Assembly: GCA_024743195.1 (NCBI GenBank)
Contig: JANSXE010000005.1
Coordinates: 290,941-354,940, forward strand
DNA: 64,000 bases
Direction: 5' to 3'
Source: Alphaproteobacteria bacterium
Lineage (GTDB): Bacteria > Pseudomonadota > Alphaproteobacteria > UBA8366 > Aestuariispiraceae
Positions 1-7,983 of this stretch are shown here, in pieces (the stretch's first letter is position 1; each line of letters opens with the position of its first letter). The notes beneath the pieces were generated by a model. It did no database searches. It saw nothing but the letters and a program-made list of their open reading frames with translations, and was not told where the DNA came from. The translations under genes were made by a program, and so were the position numbers.

Positions 1-1
1 C

Positions 2-91
2 GAGACCTGCCGAACGCTGATGGACGATTACGACGCGGAAGTCCGCCGTCCCTCGAAGCAGGCGGCGCTGATCTCCGGCTCGGCGGCCTGA
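2..91 (+). CDS. C-terminal end of an unidentified protein (5' part outside window)
   Basis: An open frame enters from the left edge and ends at TGA 89-91, giving about 29 residues ending in ISGSAA. The third codon positions are almost all G or C, as in the real genes here, which supports coding. The fragment is too short to assign a family. The stop codon lies inside an 11-nt tandem repeat (81-102). Confidence 0.4.
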   Translation, partial: ETCRTLMDDYDAEVRRPSKQAALISGSAA

Positions 92-102
92 CGGCGGCCT
101 GA
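81..102 (+). repeat. 11-nt tandem duplication containing the stop codon
   Basis: CGGCGGCCTGA occurs twice in tandem at 81-91 and 92-102, and a partial third copy follows. The first TGA terminates the upstream frame and the second falls in another frame. The arrangement resembles the 13-nt stop-codon repeats at 15115 and 16313. Confidence 0.75.
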
Positions 103-112
103 CGGCGGGCGC

Positions 113-143
113 CCTCTCCCTCTCCCGCCGGGAGAGGGAGAGG
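113..143. repeat. Perfect 14-bp inverted repeat (CCTCTCCC type)
   Basis: Arms 113-126 and 130-143 are exact reverse complements around a 3-nt loop. There is no T-run after it, so it is not a classical terminator, although it could end transcription of the gene at the left edge. A related CCCCTCTCCCC hairpin occurs at 19029-19051. Such pyrimidine/purine hairpins are usually dispersed intergenic repeats. Confidence 0.7.
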
Positions 144-192
144 TGCAGCGGGTCAATCGAGACGGCGGTCGCCGCCCCTTCATCCGCGGCGA

Positions 193-272
193 AAAAAGTA
201 TTATGTCCCCAAAAAGATTTGTCCCCAAAAAGATTTTGTGTCCCCAATAAAAACGGGGACACAATACTTTTT
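193..272. repeat. GGGGACACAATACT repeat array, inverted arrangement
   Basis: This low-GC patch has three left-facing units ending in GTCCCC (near 193-210, 211-226, 227-245) and one right-facing unit with GGGGACACAATACT at 255-268. The outer units (193-210 and 255-272) are near-perfect reverse complements and could fold into a long hairpin. The same core recurs as direct repeats at 51753-51834. By analogy this may be a REP-like or IS200-derived non-autonomous element. No transposase gene is present here. Confidence 0.75.
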
Positions 273-337
273 AAGGATCTTGCGAGCGTGGGCGCTGACG
301 GTCGTCAGCGCAAGGGTCTTCGGACGGCTTGGCGGCG

Positions 338-820
338 CTACAGTTCCCGCTTCAGGAAGCCGCCGGCGCCGATGAAGCCCTCGCGGTCGTAGAAGGCGCG
401 GGTGCGGGCCCATTCGGCGCCGTCGGGGATATTGACCTCCAAGAGCGACCAGCCGCGCTCCGCGCCGATGCGGACGGCCTCGGCCACCAGCCGCTCGCCG
501 ACGCCGGCGGAGCGGGCGTCGGGCACCACATAGAGCTCCATGATGATCCCGAAGCGGCCGTTGGCGTAAAGCGCCACCGCCTCGTTCAGGGTCATCACCC
601 CGACGGGCCGCCGCGCGCCGTCGAAAGCGAGCAGCGCCTGGAAGCGGCCATCCTCCGCCAGCAGCTCGCGGCAGACGCGGTGAATGTCCTCGTCGGACAG
701 GGGCTCGCGCCACTGCGCCACCTCGCGCAGCAGCCGGTCGACCATGATGGCGACCAGGTCGGCGTCATTCTCGCCGGCCTCGACGATGGTGAAGTCGGCG
801 TGGGCGACGGCCTCCTTCAC
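338..820 (-). CDS. GNAT family N-acetyltransferase
   Basis: A 160-residue protein with a GNAT fold. The acetyl-CoA loop is seen in the segment MELYVVPDARSAGVGERLV, followed by the beta5/alpha4 stretch ending WARTRAFYDREGF. The substrate is unknown. The GTG start at 820 overlaps the moaE stop in a GTGA arrangement, so it is most likely translationally coupled as the last gene of the pgsA-mobB-moeA-moaD-moaE operon. The start was chosen for this overlap; the frame stays open upstream through moaE and would otherwise give an artificial 380-residue product. A link to cofactor synthesis is only positional. Confidence 0.85.
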   Translation of the reverse strand: MKEAVAHADFTIVEAGENDADLVAIMVDRLLREVAQWREPLSDEDIHRVCRELLAEDGRFQALLAFDGARRPVGVMTLNEAVALYANGRFGIIMELYVVPDARSAGVGERLVAEAVRIGAERGWSLLEVNIPDGAEWARTRAFYDREGFIGAGGFLKREL

Positions 821-1302
821 AGGCTTCCCCCCGCCTTCTCCGCCCAACGGGCGGCGGCGGCGTCGTCGCTGTCGCGCGCCTCGACCCAGCGGGCGGCGCC
901 GTCGTCCGTCTCCTCCACCTTCCAGAAGGGGGCCTTGGTCTTCAGCCAATCGATCAGGAAATGGCAGGCTTCGAAGGCGGCTTCGCGATGCGGGCTGGCG
1001 GTCGCGACCAGCACGATGCGCTCGCCCGGCTCCATCCGGCCGTAACGATGGATGATCAGCGAAGCCTCCAGCGGCCAGCGGCGATGCGCCTCCGCCTCGA
1101 TCTCTTCGAGCTGTTTCTCCGTCATGCCGGGATAATGCTCCAGCGTCATCGCCTCGACGCCGCTCTTCGCGCCCGCGACCTCGTTCATGTCGCGCACGAG
1201 CCCGACAAAGGAGCAGAGGCCGCCCACGCGACGATTGCCGACGGACAAGGCGTCGAGTTCCCGACCCACGTCGAAATCCTCGCGCTGCACCCGGATCGCC
1301 AT
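817..1302 (-). CDS. moaE: Molybdopterin synthase catalytic subunit MoaE
   Basis: The large subunit of molybdopterin synthase. It transfers sulfur from the MoaD C-terminal thiocarboxylate to cyclic pyranopterin monophosphate in the cytoplasm. The 161-residue length is normal. Hallmarks visible are the SFVGLVRD segment near residue 32, HRYGRMEPGE, ASPHREAAFEACHFLIDWLK and the catalytic lysine region KTKAPFWKVE. It follows moaD by 27 nt with a purine-rich ribosome-binding region (GAGGAGA runs) and overlaps the downstream GNAT gene by 4 nt. Confidence 0.97.
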   Translation of the reverse strand: MAIRVQREDFDVGRELDALSVGNRRVGGLCSFVGLVRDMNEVAGAKSGVEAMTLEHYPGMTEKQLEEIEAEAHRRWPLEASLIIHRYGRMEPGERIVLVATASPHREAAFEACHFLIDWLKTKAPFWKVEETDDGAARWVEARDSDDAAAARWAEKAGGSL

Positions 1303-1329
1303 CGCCTCGTCTCCTCTCCTCTCTTCTCC

Positions 1330-1581
1330 TCAGCCGCCGGTCACCGGCGGGAAGAAGGCCACCTCGTCGCCGGCCTTGATCGGGTGATCGAGGCCCGCAT
1401 ACTCCTGATTGACCGCCAGCTTGATCGAGTCCAGGTCCCGGAACGCCTGGGCGTAGCCGTCGCCGCGCCCCTTCAACCACTCGACCAGACCGCGCACGTC
1501 GGCGATCTCCGGCGGCGGCTCGACGGCCTCCTCCCCGACGCCGATCTTCTGACGCAGCCAGGCAAAGTACAGAAGCTTCAT
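1330..1581 (-). CDS. moaD: Molybdopterin synthase sulfur carrier subunit MoaD
   Basis: An 83-residue ubiquitin-like sulfur carrier. It ends in the diagnostic Gly-Gly (FPPVTGG), whose C-terminal carboxylate is adenylated and thiocarboxylated before transfer by MoaE. It begins MKLLYFAWLRQKIG, typical of MoaD. The ATG overlaps the moeA stop by 4 nt (ATGA), so the two are coupled. The activating enzyme MoeB is not in the window. Confidence 0.97.
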   Translation of the reverse strand: MKLLYFAWLRQKIGVGEEAVEPPPEIADVRGLVEWLKGRGDGYAQAFRDLDSIKLAVNQEYAGLDHPIKAGDEVAFFPPVTGG

Positions 1582-2888
1582 GACAGAACCTCGTTGAAGG
1601 ACAGGAAGCCGGCGGTCTCGCCTTCCGCTATGTGGGTGCGGTCCTCGGCCAATTCCACGAATCCGTCGGCGCCGACCAGGGAGGAGAGCATCCCCGCCCC
1701 GCCGCGCCCATGCTTGTGCGCGATCGGAAGACGCCCCGAGGCCGCGGCCTCGCCCCCCGGATCGGCCGCCAGGCGCACCCGCACATATTCCCGCCGCCCG
1801 GTCTTCTTCCTGTAGGCGAAGCCGAGCGTCACCGGGTGCAAGCGCGGCGGCTCAACGGCCTCCCCCTGCAGGGTCTGCAACAGGGGGCGGGCGAGCGCGA
1901 TGAAGGTGGTCACGGCCGCGACCGGGTTGCCGGGCAGCCCGACGAAGGGGGTGAAGCCGTCGCGCCCGTCGGGGATCGTCCCCATGCCGACGGGCCGCCC
2001 CGGCTTGATGGCGATGCGCCAGAAGGCGAGCCGCCCCAGCCCCTCGATCGCGGCGCGCACGTGATCCTCCTCGCCCATCGACATGCCGCCGGTGGAGATC
2101 ACGGCGTCGGCCTGCGCCGCGGCGTCGGCGATCGCCGCGTCGATCGCCTCGCGCCGGTCGGGCAGGATGCCGAGATCGCGCACCTCCATGCCGAGCGCGC
2201 GCACCGCCGCGCCGACGGTGAAGCGATTCGAATCGTAAAGCCGTCCGGGCGGCAGGTCCCGTCCCGGCTCGGTGACCTCGTCGCCGGTCGAGAAGACGGC
2301 GACGGCGAGCGGCCGGCGCACCGGCGCCGTCGCGCGCCCGACCGCCGCCAGCATGCCGACATCCTGCGGCGCCAGCCGACGGCCCGCGGCCAAGGCGCGC
2401 GCGCCGGCGGCCACGTCCTCGCCCGCCTGGCGCGTGTTCGCGCCGCGCTTGAGGCCGGGCGCGAGCGCGACGCGACCCTCCTCGGCCCGGCAATCCTCCA
2501 GCATCATGACGGTGTCCGGCCCCGGGGCGCCGCCCTCCCCCTCGGGCAATGGCGCGCCGGTGAAGATCTGCACCGCCTCGCCGCGGCGCTGCGGACGGCC
2601 CAGCGGATGGCCCGCGGCGACGCGACCCCCGATCGGCAGCACGGTCTGCGTGGTCTCCGACAAATCGTCGGCGTAGACCGCATAGCCGTCGACCGCCGAA
2701 TTGTCGTAAGGCGGGACGGGCGCCGCGGCCGTCACGTCCTCCGCCAGCACGCGCCCCAGGGCGTCGGCCAGGGGGACGCTCTCCGCCGCGGCGATCGGCT
2801 CCACCCGCTCCAGCAGCAGCCGTCGCGCCGCGTCGACCGCGATCAGCGGGCCGTCGAAGGCGAAGCAGTCGTCGGTGAGCTGCGCCAT
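1578..2888 (-). CDS. moeA: Molybdopterin molybdenumtransferase MoeA
   Basis: A 436-residue cytoplasmic enzyme that inserts molybdate into adenylylated molybdopterin. The N-terminal MoeA domain contains PYDNSAVDGYAV. The MoCF-biosynthesis core contains ISTGGMSMGEEDHV, and GLPGNPVA precedes the C-terminal beta domain (about residues 350-430). The length is normal. It sits 7 nt after mobB and overlaps moaD. Confidence 0.97.
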   Translation of the reverse strand: MAQLTDDCFAFDGPLIAVDAARRLLLERVEPIAAAESVPLADALGRVLAEDVTAAAPVPPYDNSAVDGYAVYADDLSETTQTVLPIGGRVAAGHPLGRPQRRGEAVQIFTGAPLPEGEGGAPGPDTVMMLEDCRAEEGRVALAPGLKRGANTRQAGEDVAAGARALAAGRRLAPQDVGMLAAVGRATAPVRRPLAVAVFSTGDEVTEPGRDLPPGRLYDSNRFTVGAAVRALGMEVRDLGILPDRREAIDAAIADAAAQADAVISTGGMSMGEEDHVRAAIEGLGRLAFWRIAIKPGRPVGMGTIPDGRDGFTPFVGLPGNPVAAVTTFIALARPLLQTLQGEAVEPPRLHPVTLGFAYRKKTGRREYVRVRLAADPGGEAAASGRLPIAHKHGRGGAGMLSSLVGADGFVELAEDRTHIAEGETAGFLSFNEVLS

Positions 2889-2895
2889 CGCCGCC

Positions 2896-3426
2896 TCACC
2901 CCGTCGCCCGCGCGGCCGCCCAGTCGCGCACGAAATCGGCGATCGCGTCGAGATCGTTCAGGTCCAGGCGCGGAACCGCAAGACCGGGGAGCTCCGCGTC
3001 GCTCGCCACCGCCACGACGTGCGGGTCGCCCGCGGCCAGCAGCGGCTTGCCGAGCGCCGGGCGGTGCACCTCGAGCTTGGGGTGCGTCCCGTGCTTCCAA
3101 CCCTCGACCAAGACCAGATCGACGGGCGCCAGCTTCTCCAGAAGCGCGTCCAGCCCCGGCTCATCGTCGCCCCGATGCTCGTGCATCAGCGCCCAGCGCG
3201 CCGCCGAGCCGATCAACACCTCGCGCGCGCCGGCGGCGCGGTGCTCGTAGGAGTCCTTACCGGGCCGGTCGACGTCGAAGGCGTGATGGGCGTGCTTCAC
3301 CGTCGAGACGCCGAGCCCGCGCGCGACGAGCGCCGGGATCAGCTTCACCGTCAGCGTCGTCTTGCCGCTGCCGCTGTAGCCGGCGATTCCAAGAACGGCC
3401 CGCGCGCCGCCGCTCATCCCGCTCAT
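2896..3426 (-). CDS. mobB: Molybdopterin-guanine dinucleotide biosynthesis adaptor MobB
   Basis: A 176-residue P-loop GTPase. Walker A is GIAGYSGSGKTT near the N terminus, and STVKHAHHAFDVD and LVLVEGWKHG are typical MobB segments. It is thought to assist MobA in forming the bis-MGD or MCD cofactor. The first ATG (3426) overlaps the pgsA stop (ATGA); an in-frame ATG nine bases downstream is the alternative start. The downstream neighbours are moeA, moaD and moaE. mobA is not in the window. Confidence 0.92.
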   Translation of the reverse strand: MSGMSGGARAVLGIAGYSGSGKTTLTVKLIPALVARGLGVSTVKHAHHAFDVDRPGKDSYEHRAAGAREVLIGSAARWALMHEHRGDDEPGLDALLEKLAPVDLVLVEGWKHGTHPKLEVHRPALGKPLLAAGDPHVVAVASDAELPGLAVPRLDLNDLDAIADFVRDWAAARATG

Positions 3427-3989
3427 CCCGGGCCTCCCGTCATATGACGCAGCCCGGCGCGCAGATAGTCGAAGCCGGTGACCAGGGTCAGCGCGGCGGC
3501 GATCCACACCAGCCCCTCGCCGATCAGCTGCGAGGGGATCGTCGCCGGCGACGCGGGCCCGACGATCAGGAAGCCGAAGGAGAACATCTGGCTCGTCGTT
3601 TTCCATTTGGCGAGCTTCGAGACCGGCATGCCGACCTGCACCTCGGCCAGGAACTCCCGAAGGCCGGAGACGGTGATCTCGCGCAGCAGGATCACCACGC
3701 CCGCCAACACCACGAGGCCCTCCAACCCGCCGACCGCGACCAGCATGCAGATGATCGCGGCGATCAGCAGCTTGTCCGCGATCGGGTCGAGAAACCGGCC
3801 GAACGGCGAGACCTGGTTCATCGAGCGCGCCACATAGCCGTCGAAGAAATCGGTGATGCAGGCGAAGGCGTAGAGCGCGAGCGCGGTCCAGCGGGCCCAA
3901 TCGAACTCGAAGAAGAAGAACAGCCCTATGATCGGCGGAATCACCAAAATCCGCGTGAATGTTAGGATGTTGGCCAGGTTGAACAGCAT
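3423..3989 (-). CDS. pgsA: CDP-diacylglycerol--glycerol-3-phosphate 3-phosphatidyltransferase
   Basis: A 188-residue integral membrane enzyme that makes phosphatidylglycerophosphate, the committed step to phosphatidylglycerol and cardiolipin. The CDP-alcohol phosphotransferase signature is complete: DFFDGYVAR then GRFLDPIADK around residues 45-75, giving the D..DG..AR...G...D...D pattern. Several hydrophobic helices follow. It is the first gene of the operon that continues into the molybdenum cofactor genes. Confidence 0.95.
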   Translation of the reverse strand: MLFNLANILTFTRILVIPPIIGLFFFFEFDWARWTALALYAFACITDFFDGYVARSMNQVSPFGRFLDPIADKLLIAAIICMLVAVGGLEGLVVLAGVVILLREITVSGLREFLAEVQVGMPVSKLAKWKTTSQMFSFGFLIVGPASPATIPSQLIGEGLVWIAAALTLVTGFDYLRAGLRHMTGGPG

Positions 3990-4123
3990 GGCCCGCGCCG
4001 GACCTCCCGTGATGCGTGGGCGCGGCGCCCAACGGGTCTAGGACTTCGACCCGCCGACGGCGTAGACGGGTCCCGTCGATATGTACTAGCGCGTCCGCGC
4101 GCGCGCAACGCGGGCGGATCGGG

Positions 4124-4741
4124 TCAGACGGCGGAGCGGAGGACGTCCTCGAACGTGTCGTCTACGCCGTAGCCGAGGTCGATGAGGTCGCGGCGGGCGA
4201 TTTCCGCCCCCAGAAGCGTTCCGGCGCGCGCCAGCGGCGGCGCGCGCCCGACCTCGGAATCGGAGAAGAGAATGAAGCCTTGGACGCCGGATTCCAGCGC
4301 GGTCAGGGGAACGGCCAGACATTCGATCACCCGGTCGCGGCCGTCGCTGTAATGCTGCGCCACGAGGGCGCGGAAGCCGCACGGCTGCTCGACCGTCATC
4401 GCCATCGCGCGGCGCGCGGTCTCGCGCCGGGCCGAGGGGACGAAATCGTAATAGTTCCGACCGACCGGGTTGAAGCCGATCCGTTGCTGGACCGCCTCCC
4501 CTGCGAGGCGATAAACGCATCGATCCGACCTGTCGATCGCGCACAACACGAGGTGCGGCATGATCGCCGCGAACTCGGTCAGATCGAGTCCGTTCTTCGC
4601 GGGAATGCCCGGCGGGTTCGCCGCGCGCATCAAGCCTGCGTAGGCGCGGGCCAGCCGGCGCGCGGCGTCGGTCTGAAGCAGGTCCTGCATCGCCTCGAGC
4701 GACCAGACGCCCGCCGGCCTTTGTCGGATCCAGCCCGCCAT
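4124..4741 (-). CDS. PAS_5-like sensor domain protein
   Basis: A 205-residue cytoplasmic protein built around one PAS-like domain (segments LVLCAIDRSDRCVYRLAGEAV, GRNYYDFVPSARRETARRAM and GVQGFILFSDSE). It has no output domain. Proteins of this type (PAS_5 family) are common in Rhodospirillales and mostly uncharacterised. I chose the ATG at 4741, which has a G-rich ribosome-binding stretch upstream; an earlier in-frame ATG at 4828 would overlap the end of uvrC. A second family member lies at 25274-25834. Confidence 0.75.
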   Translation of the reverse strand: MAGWIRQRPAGVWSLEAMQDLLQTDAARRLARAYAGLMRAANPPGIPAKNGLDLTEFAAIMPHLVLCAIDRSDRCVYRLAGEAVQQRIGFNPVGRNYYDFVPSARRETARRAMAMTVEQPCGFRALVAQHYSDGRDRVIECLAVPLTALESGVQGFILFSDSEVGRAPPLARAGTLLGAEIARRDLIDLGYGVDDTFEDVLRSAV

Positions 4742-4824
4742 CCCCGCCCCCTGGTTGGTTTTCCGGCGGACAGTAAACCGACGCGCGCAGAATCTAGCGG
4801 CGCCTGAGTACCGCGGCCGCCGTT

Positions 4825-6831
4825 TCAACCGTTCGGGTGGAAATGGTCGTAGATGCGCCGCGCCACCGTTGCCGAGACCCCGTCGACCCGCTGCAGATCG
4901 GCCAGACCGGCGCGCGCCACCGCCTTGGCCGATCCGAAATGCAGCAGCAGCGCTTTCTTGCGCTTCGCCCCGACGCCCGGCACCTCGTCCAGCGGCGAGT
5001 CGCCCAGGGCCTTTGTGCGCCGTTGCCGGTGGGAGCCGATCGCGAAGCGGTGCGCCTCGTCGCGCAGACGCTGGATGAAATAGAGCACCGGATCGCGCGG
5101 CGGCAGCAGGATCGGCCGGTCGCGGCCGGGCAGGATCAGACGCTCGCGCCCCGCCTCGCGTTCAGGCCCCTTGGCCACGGCCAGGATCGGCACCTCGCCG
5201 GCGAGTCCGAGGTCCTCCAGCACCGCGACGGCGCTGGAGAGCTGGCCCTTGCCGCCGTCGATCAGCACCAGATCCGGCCAGCTTCCGCCGTCGCGATCCG
5301 GGTCCTCCTTCAAGGCGCGGCCGAAGCGCCGTTCGAACACCTCGCGCATCATGGCGTAATCGTCGGCCGATTGCGCCGCCGGCGCGTCGACGGCGTCGCG
5401 CGACCGGCCGGCGCGGATGTTGAACTTGCGGTACTCCTTCTTCTGCAAGCCGTCGGGGCCGGCGACGATCATCGCGCCCACCGGCTTGGTTCCGGCGATG
5501 TGGCTGTTGTCGTAGACCTCGACCCGTTCGATCCCGCCGCCGATCCCCGCCAGTTCGGCCAGACCGTCGAGCAGCCTGCGCTGGCTCGCGCTTTCGGCCA
5601 GCCGGCGCTCGAGCGCTTCGCGCGCGTTGGTCTCCGCATGCTGGACGACGCTGCGCCGGCCGCCGCGCTTGGGCGCGACGACCTCCACCTTGCGGCCCGC
5701 CTTCAGAGCCAGCGCCTCCTCGAGGAGCGCGCGCTCGGCCGGCTCCTGGTTGAGCAGCACCAGCTTCGGCGGCGGCCGGTCCTCGTAGAACTGCCCCAGG
5801 AAGGCGGCGATCAGCTGGTCGCGCTCCATCTTCGAATCGTGGCTCGGGAAGTAGGCGCGGTTCCCGTTGTTGCGGCCGCCGCGAAAGAAGAAGGCCTGGA
5901 TGCAGCTCTGCCCGCCGGCCTGGTGCAGCGCCACAATGTCGGCGTCGGCGACGCCCTCCACATTGATGTCCTGGTGCGACTGCACATGGGCTATGGCGCG
6001 AATGCGGTCGCGCAGCAGCGCCGCGCGCTCGAAGTCGAGCGCCTCCGAGGCCGCCTGCATGTCGGCCGCCAACCGGTCGTGGATCTCCTTGCCGCGGCCG
6101 GAGAGAAAGGCCTTCGCCTGCGCGACCGTCTCGGCGTAGTCCGCCTCGCCGATCCGCCCGACGCAGGGCGCGGAGCAACGCTTGATCTGGTACTGCAGGC
6201 AGGGTCGGGTGCGGTTGGCGAAGACCGCGTCCGAACAGTTCCGCAACAGGAAGGCCCGCTGCAGCATGTTGAGCATGCGGTTGACGGCGCCGGCCGAGGC
6301 GAAGGGGCCGAAATACGCCCCCGGCTCGCGCCGCGCCCCCCGGTGCTTCAGGATCTGCGGATAGGGATGGTCGGTGCGGATCCAGATGTCCGGGAAGGTC
6401 TTGTCGTCGCGCAGCAGCACATTGTAGCGCGGCGCCAGGCGCTTGATCAGATTGTTCTCGAGCAGCAGCGCCTCGACTTCGCTGGCGGTCGAGACGAACT
6501 CCATCGAGGCGGTTTCGGCCACCATGCGCTGCAGGCGGATCGGCAGCCGCTCGGGCCGCGCGTAGGTCGCGACCCGATTGCGCAGATTGGACGCCTTGCC
6601 GACATAGAGCGGCTCGCCCTTCGCGTTCAGCATGCGGTAGACGCCGGGTCCGGTTCCGAGCCGGCCGAGATAGCCGCGCACCACCGCCGCGCCGGCGGCC
6701 AGGCGCGCGCCGACGGCCGGCGCGGGCGCCGCCGAGGCCGAGCGGCCCATATTGGCGGGGCCCGGCTCCGCCTCCCGAGCGGCCTTGTCGGCGCGTCGGC
6801 CGGGGCCGGTCTCAATCGCGTCTTTACCCAT
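4825..6831 (-). CDS. uvrC: Excinuclease ABC subunit C
   Basis: UvrC makes the dual incision in nucleotide excision repair with UvrA and UvrB. It has 668 residues from the ATG at 6831. The GIY-YIG domain ([27 protein letters not shown]) is near the N terminus. The UVR helix pair ([19 protein letters not shown]) lies mid-protein, the RNase H-like endonuclease domain starts near [12 protein letters not shown], and tandem helix-hairpin-helix motifs ([16 protein letters not shown]) end the protein. About 45 extra residues precede the GIY-YIG domain. The frame extends further upstream, but the MGKDAIETG start fits the domain boundary. uvrB lies about 1.1 kb upstream on the same strand. Confidence 0.96.
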   Translation of the reverse strand: MGKDAIETGPGRRADKAAREAEPGPANMGRSASAAPAPAVGARLAAGAAVVRGYLGRLGTGPGVYRMLNAKGEPLYVGKASNLRNRVATYARPERLPIRLQRMVAETASMEFVSTASEVEALLLENNLIKRLAPRYNVLLRDDKTFPDIWIRTDHPYPQILKHRGARREPGAYFGPFASAGAVNRMLNMLQRAFLLRNCSDAVFANRTRPCLQYQIKRCSAPCVGRIGEADYAETVAQAKAFLSGRGKEIHDRLAADMQAASEALDFERAALLRDRIRAIAHVQSHQDINVEGVADADIVALHQAGGQSCIQAFFFRGGRNNGNRAYFPSHDSKMERDQLIAAFLGQFYEDRPPPKLVLLNQEPAERALLEEALALKAGRKVEVVAPKRGGRRSVVQHAETNAREALERRLAESASQRRLLDGLAELAGIGGGIERVEVYDNSHIAGTKPVGAMIVAGPDGLQKKEYRKFNIRAGRSRDAVDAPAAQSADDYAMMREVFERRFGRALKEDPDRDGGSWPDLVLIDGGKGQLSSAVAVLEDLGLAGEVPILAVAKGPEREAGRERLILPGRDRPILLPPRDPVLYFIQRLRDEAHRFAIGSHRQRRTKALGDSPLDEVPGVGAKRKKALLLHFGSAKAVARAGLADLQRVDGVSATVARRIYDHFHPNG

Positions 6832-7191
6832 CGATCCGATCTGCCTGCGACCTGCGGCGTCTATCCACGATTCTTGTGGATAAGCCTGTTGGCAACCCCG
6901 GTGTGAGAGCCGAGCCCCCCGGATTCCCAAGGGCTCGCACCTGTTTGCCTAAGAATTGGGCAAAAATATTCAACCCATTGGTTTCGAACATATTTTTGTA
7001 TGTCAACAGCGTTTCAAACCCAAGCTCTGTACGCGGCATCGGTGCTTCGGGGCCCGAAAACTGCGGCCTAACCCGCTTGTGCAAAACTCCGGCGGATCGC
7101 CGCTGACGGGGGATTTTTTCTTGAGGAGTCAGATCGTTATCGCCCTATTCCTCAATTCCGAGATTGCACCCGCTGGAGGGACGCACGCGCC
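6832..7191. other. 360-bp intergenic region upstream of uvrC
   Basis: No convincing gene. The stretch 6950-7160 is clearly lower in GC than its surroundings and includes an AT-rich patch near 6960-7015. On the minus strand TTGACA occurs at 7006-7001, but I see no well-spaced -10 box. A DnaA-box pair lies at 6862-6883. A frame crossing the region (6824-7084) lacks a family signature and normal codon bias, so it is not called. Confidence 0.6.
6862..6883. promoter_or_regulatory. Inverted DnaA-box-like pair
   Basis: The minus strand reads TTATCCACA at 6883-6875, the classical DnaA box consensus. An opposed TATCCAC lies at 6862-6868, seven bases away, making a 7-bp inverted repeat. It sits 30-50 bp upstream of the uvrC start codon. 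Whether DnaA binds here is inference. Confidence 0.45.
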
Positions 7192-7983
7192 TCATTCGAC
7201 CGCCGCCGCGCCGTCCGAATCCTGGCGCCAGCCGAGATGTTCGCCGCCATCCAGCGCGAGCATCTGCCCGGTGACAGCCCGCGCGCCGGCGAGATAGAGG
7301 ACGGCGTCGGCCACTTCCTCAGGCTGCGTCTGGCGGGCCAGCGGCACCGCGCGCCACTGCGCCTCGAATTGCCCGGCCGTCTGGCGCGCCCCCTGCAGCG
7401 TCGGCCCCGGGCCGACCGCGTTGACCCGGATGCGGGGCGCCAGCGCCAGCGCCATCTGACGCGTCGCCGCCCAGAGCGCCGCCTTGGACGCCGTATAGGC
7501 CGGGAAATGCGGCGTCAGGTTCCAGACCCGCTGGTCGATCAGATTGACGATCGCGCCCGCGGCGTCGTCCGGCAGCGCGCGCGCGAAATCCTGCATCAGC
7601 AAGAGGGGCGCGCGGAAATTGACCGCCATGTGCGCGTCGATCTCCGCCGCCGTCATGGCCCGCCAGTCGGGCCCTTCGAAGATCGAGGCGTTGTTGACCA
7701 GCAGGCCGACCGGGCCGAGCGTTGCGGCGACGGCGGGCAACAGGCCCGCAGCCTCGTCCGCCTCGCCCAGGTCGGCGCGGATCGGCGCGGCGGCGCCCCC
7801 GGCGGCCTCGACCTCGCGGCAGACGGCTTCGGCCTCCGCGCGGGACGTCGCGTAGTGCACGCCGACGGACCATCCCGCCCGGCCGAGCGCCAGCGCGATC
7901 GCGCGGCCGATGCGCTTGCCCCCGCCGGTGACCAGGGCGGTGTTGGGGATCGCGCCGTCCCGGGAGGCTTCGCGCTGCATCAT
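7192..7983 (-). CDS. SDR oxidoreductase, pteridine/dihydromonapterin reductase-like
   Basis: A 263-residue short-chain dehydrogenase. The NADP-binding motif [12 protein letters not shown] and catalytic YTASK are present. At the usual catalytic serine position the sequence reads NLIDQRVW, with Asp instead of Ser. This, plus the KRIG variant of the glycine motif, is characteristic of the PTR1/FolM branch that reduces pterins or folates. The ATG at 7983 overlaps the uvrB stop (ATGA), so it is coupled to uvrB. The pterin substrate is inferred from motifs only. Confidence 0.85.
   Translation of the reverse strand: MMQREASRDGAIPNTALVTGGGKRIGRAIALALGRAGWSVGVHYATSRAEAEAVCREVEAAGGAAAPIRADLGEADEAAGLLPAVAATLGPVGLLVNNASIFEGPDWRAMTAAEIDAHMAVNFRAPLLLMQDFARALPDDAAGAIVNLIDQRVWNLTPHFPAYTASKAALWAATRQMALALAPRIRVNAVGPGPTLQGARQTAGQFEAQWRAVPLARQTQPEEVADAVLYLAGARAVTGQMLALDGGEHLGWRQDSDGAAAVE

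Noticed and set aside
4837..6906. 689-codon plus-strand frame opposite uvrC
   Set aside because: Antisense shadow with biased low-complexity composition.
7001..7006. TTGACA on the minus strand as the uvrC -35 box
   Set aside because: No acceptable -10 box at 16-18 nt; left as an observation in the intergenic entry.
6824..7084. Possible 86-residue gene upstream of uvrC
   Set aside because: It crosses the uvrC start and the AT-rich promoter region, has no ribosome-binding site and no recognisable domain.
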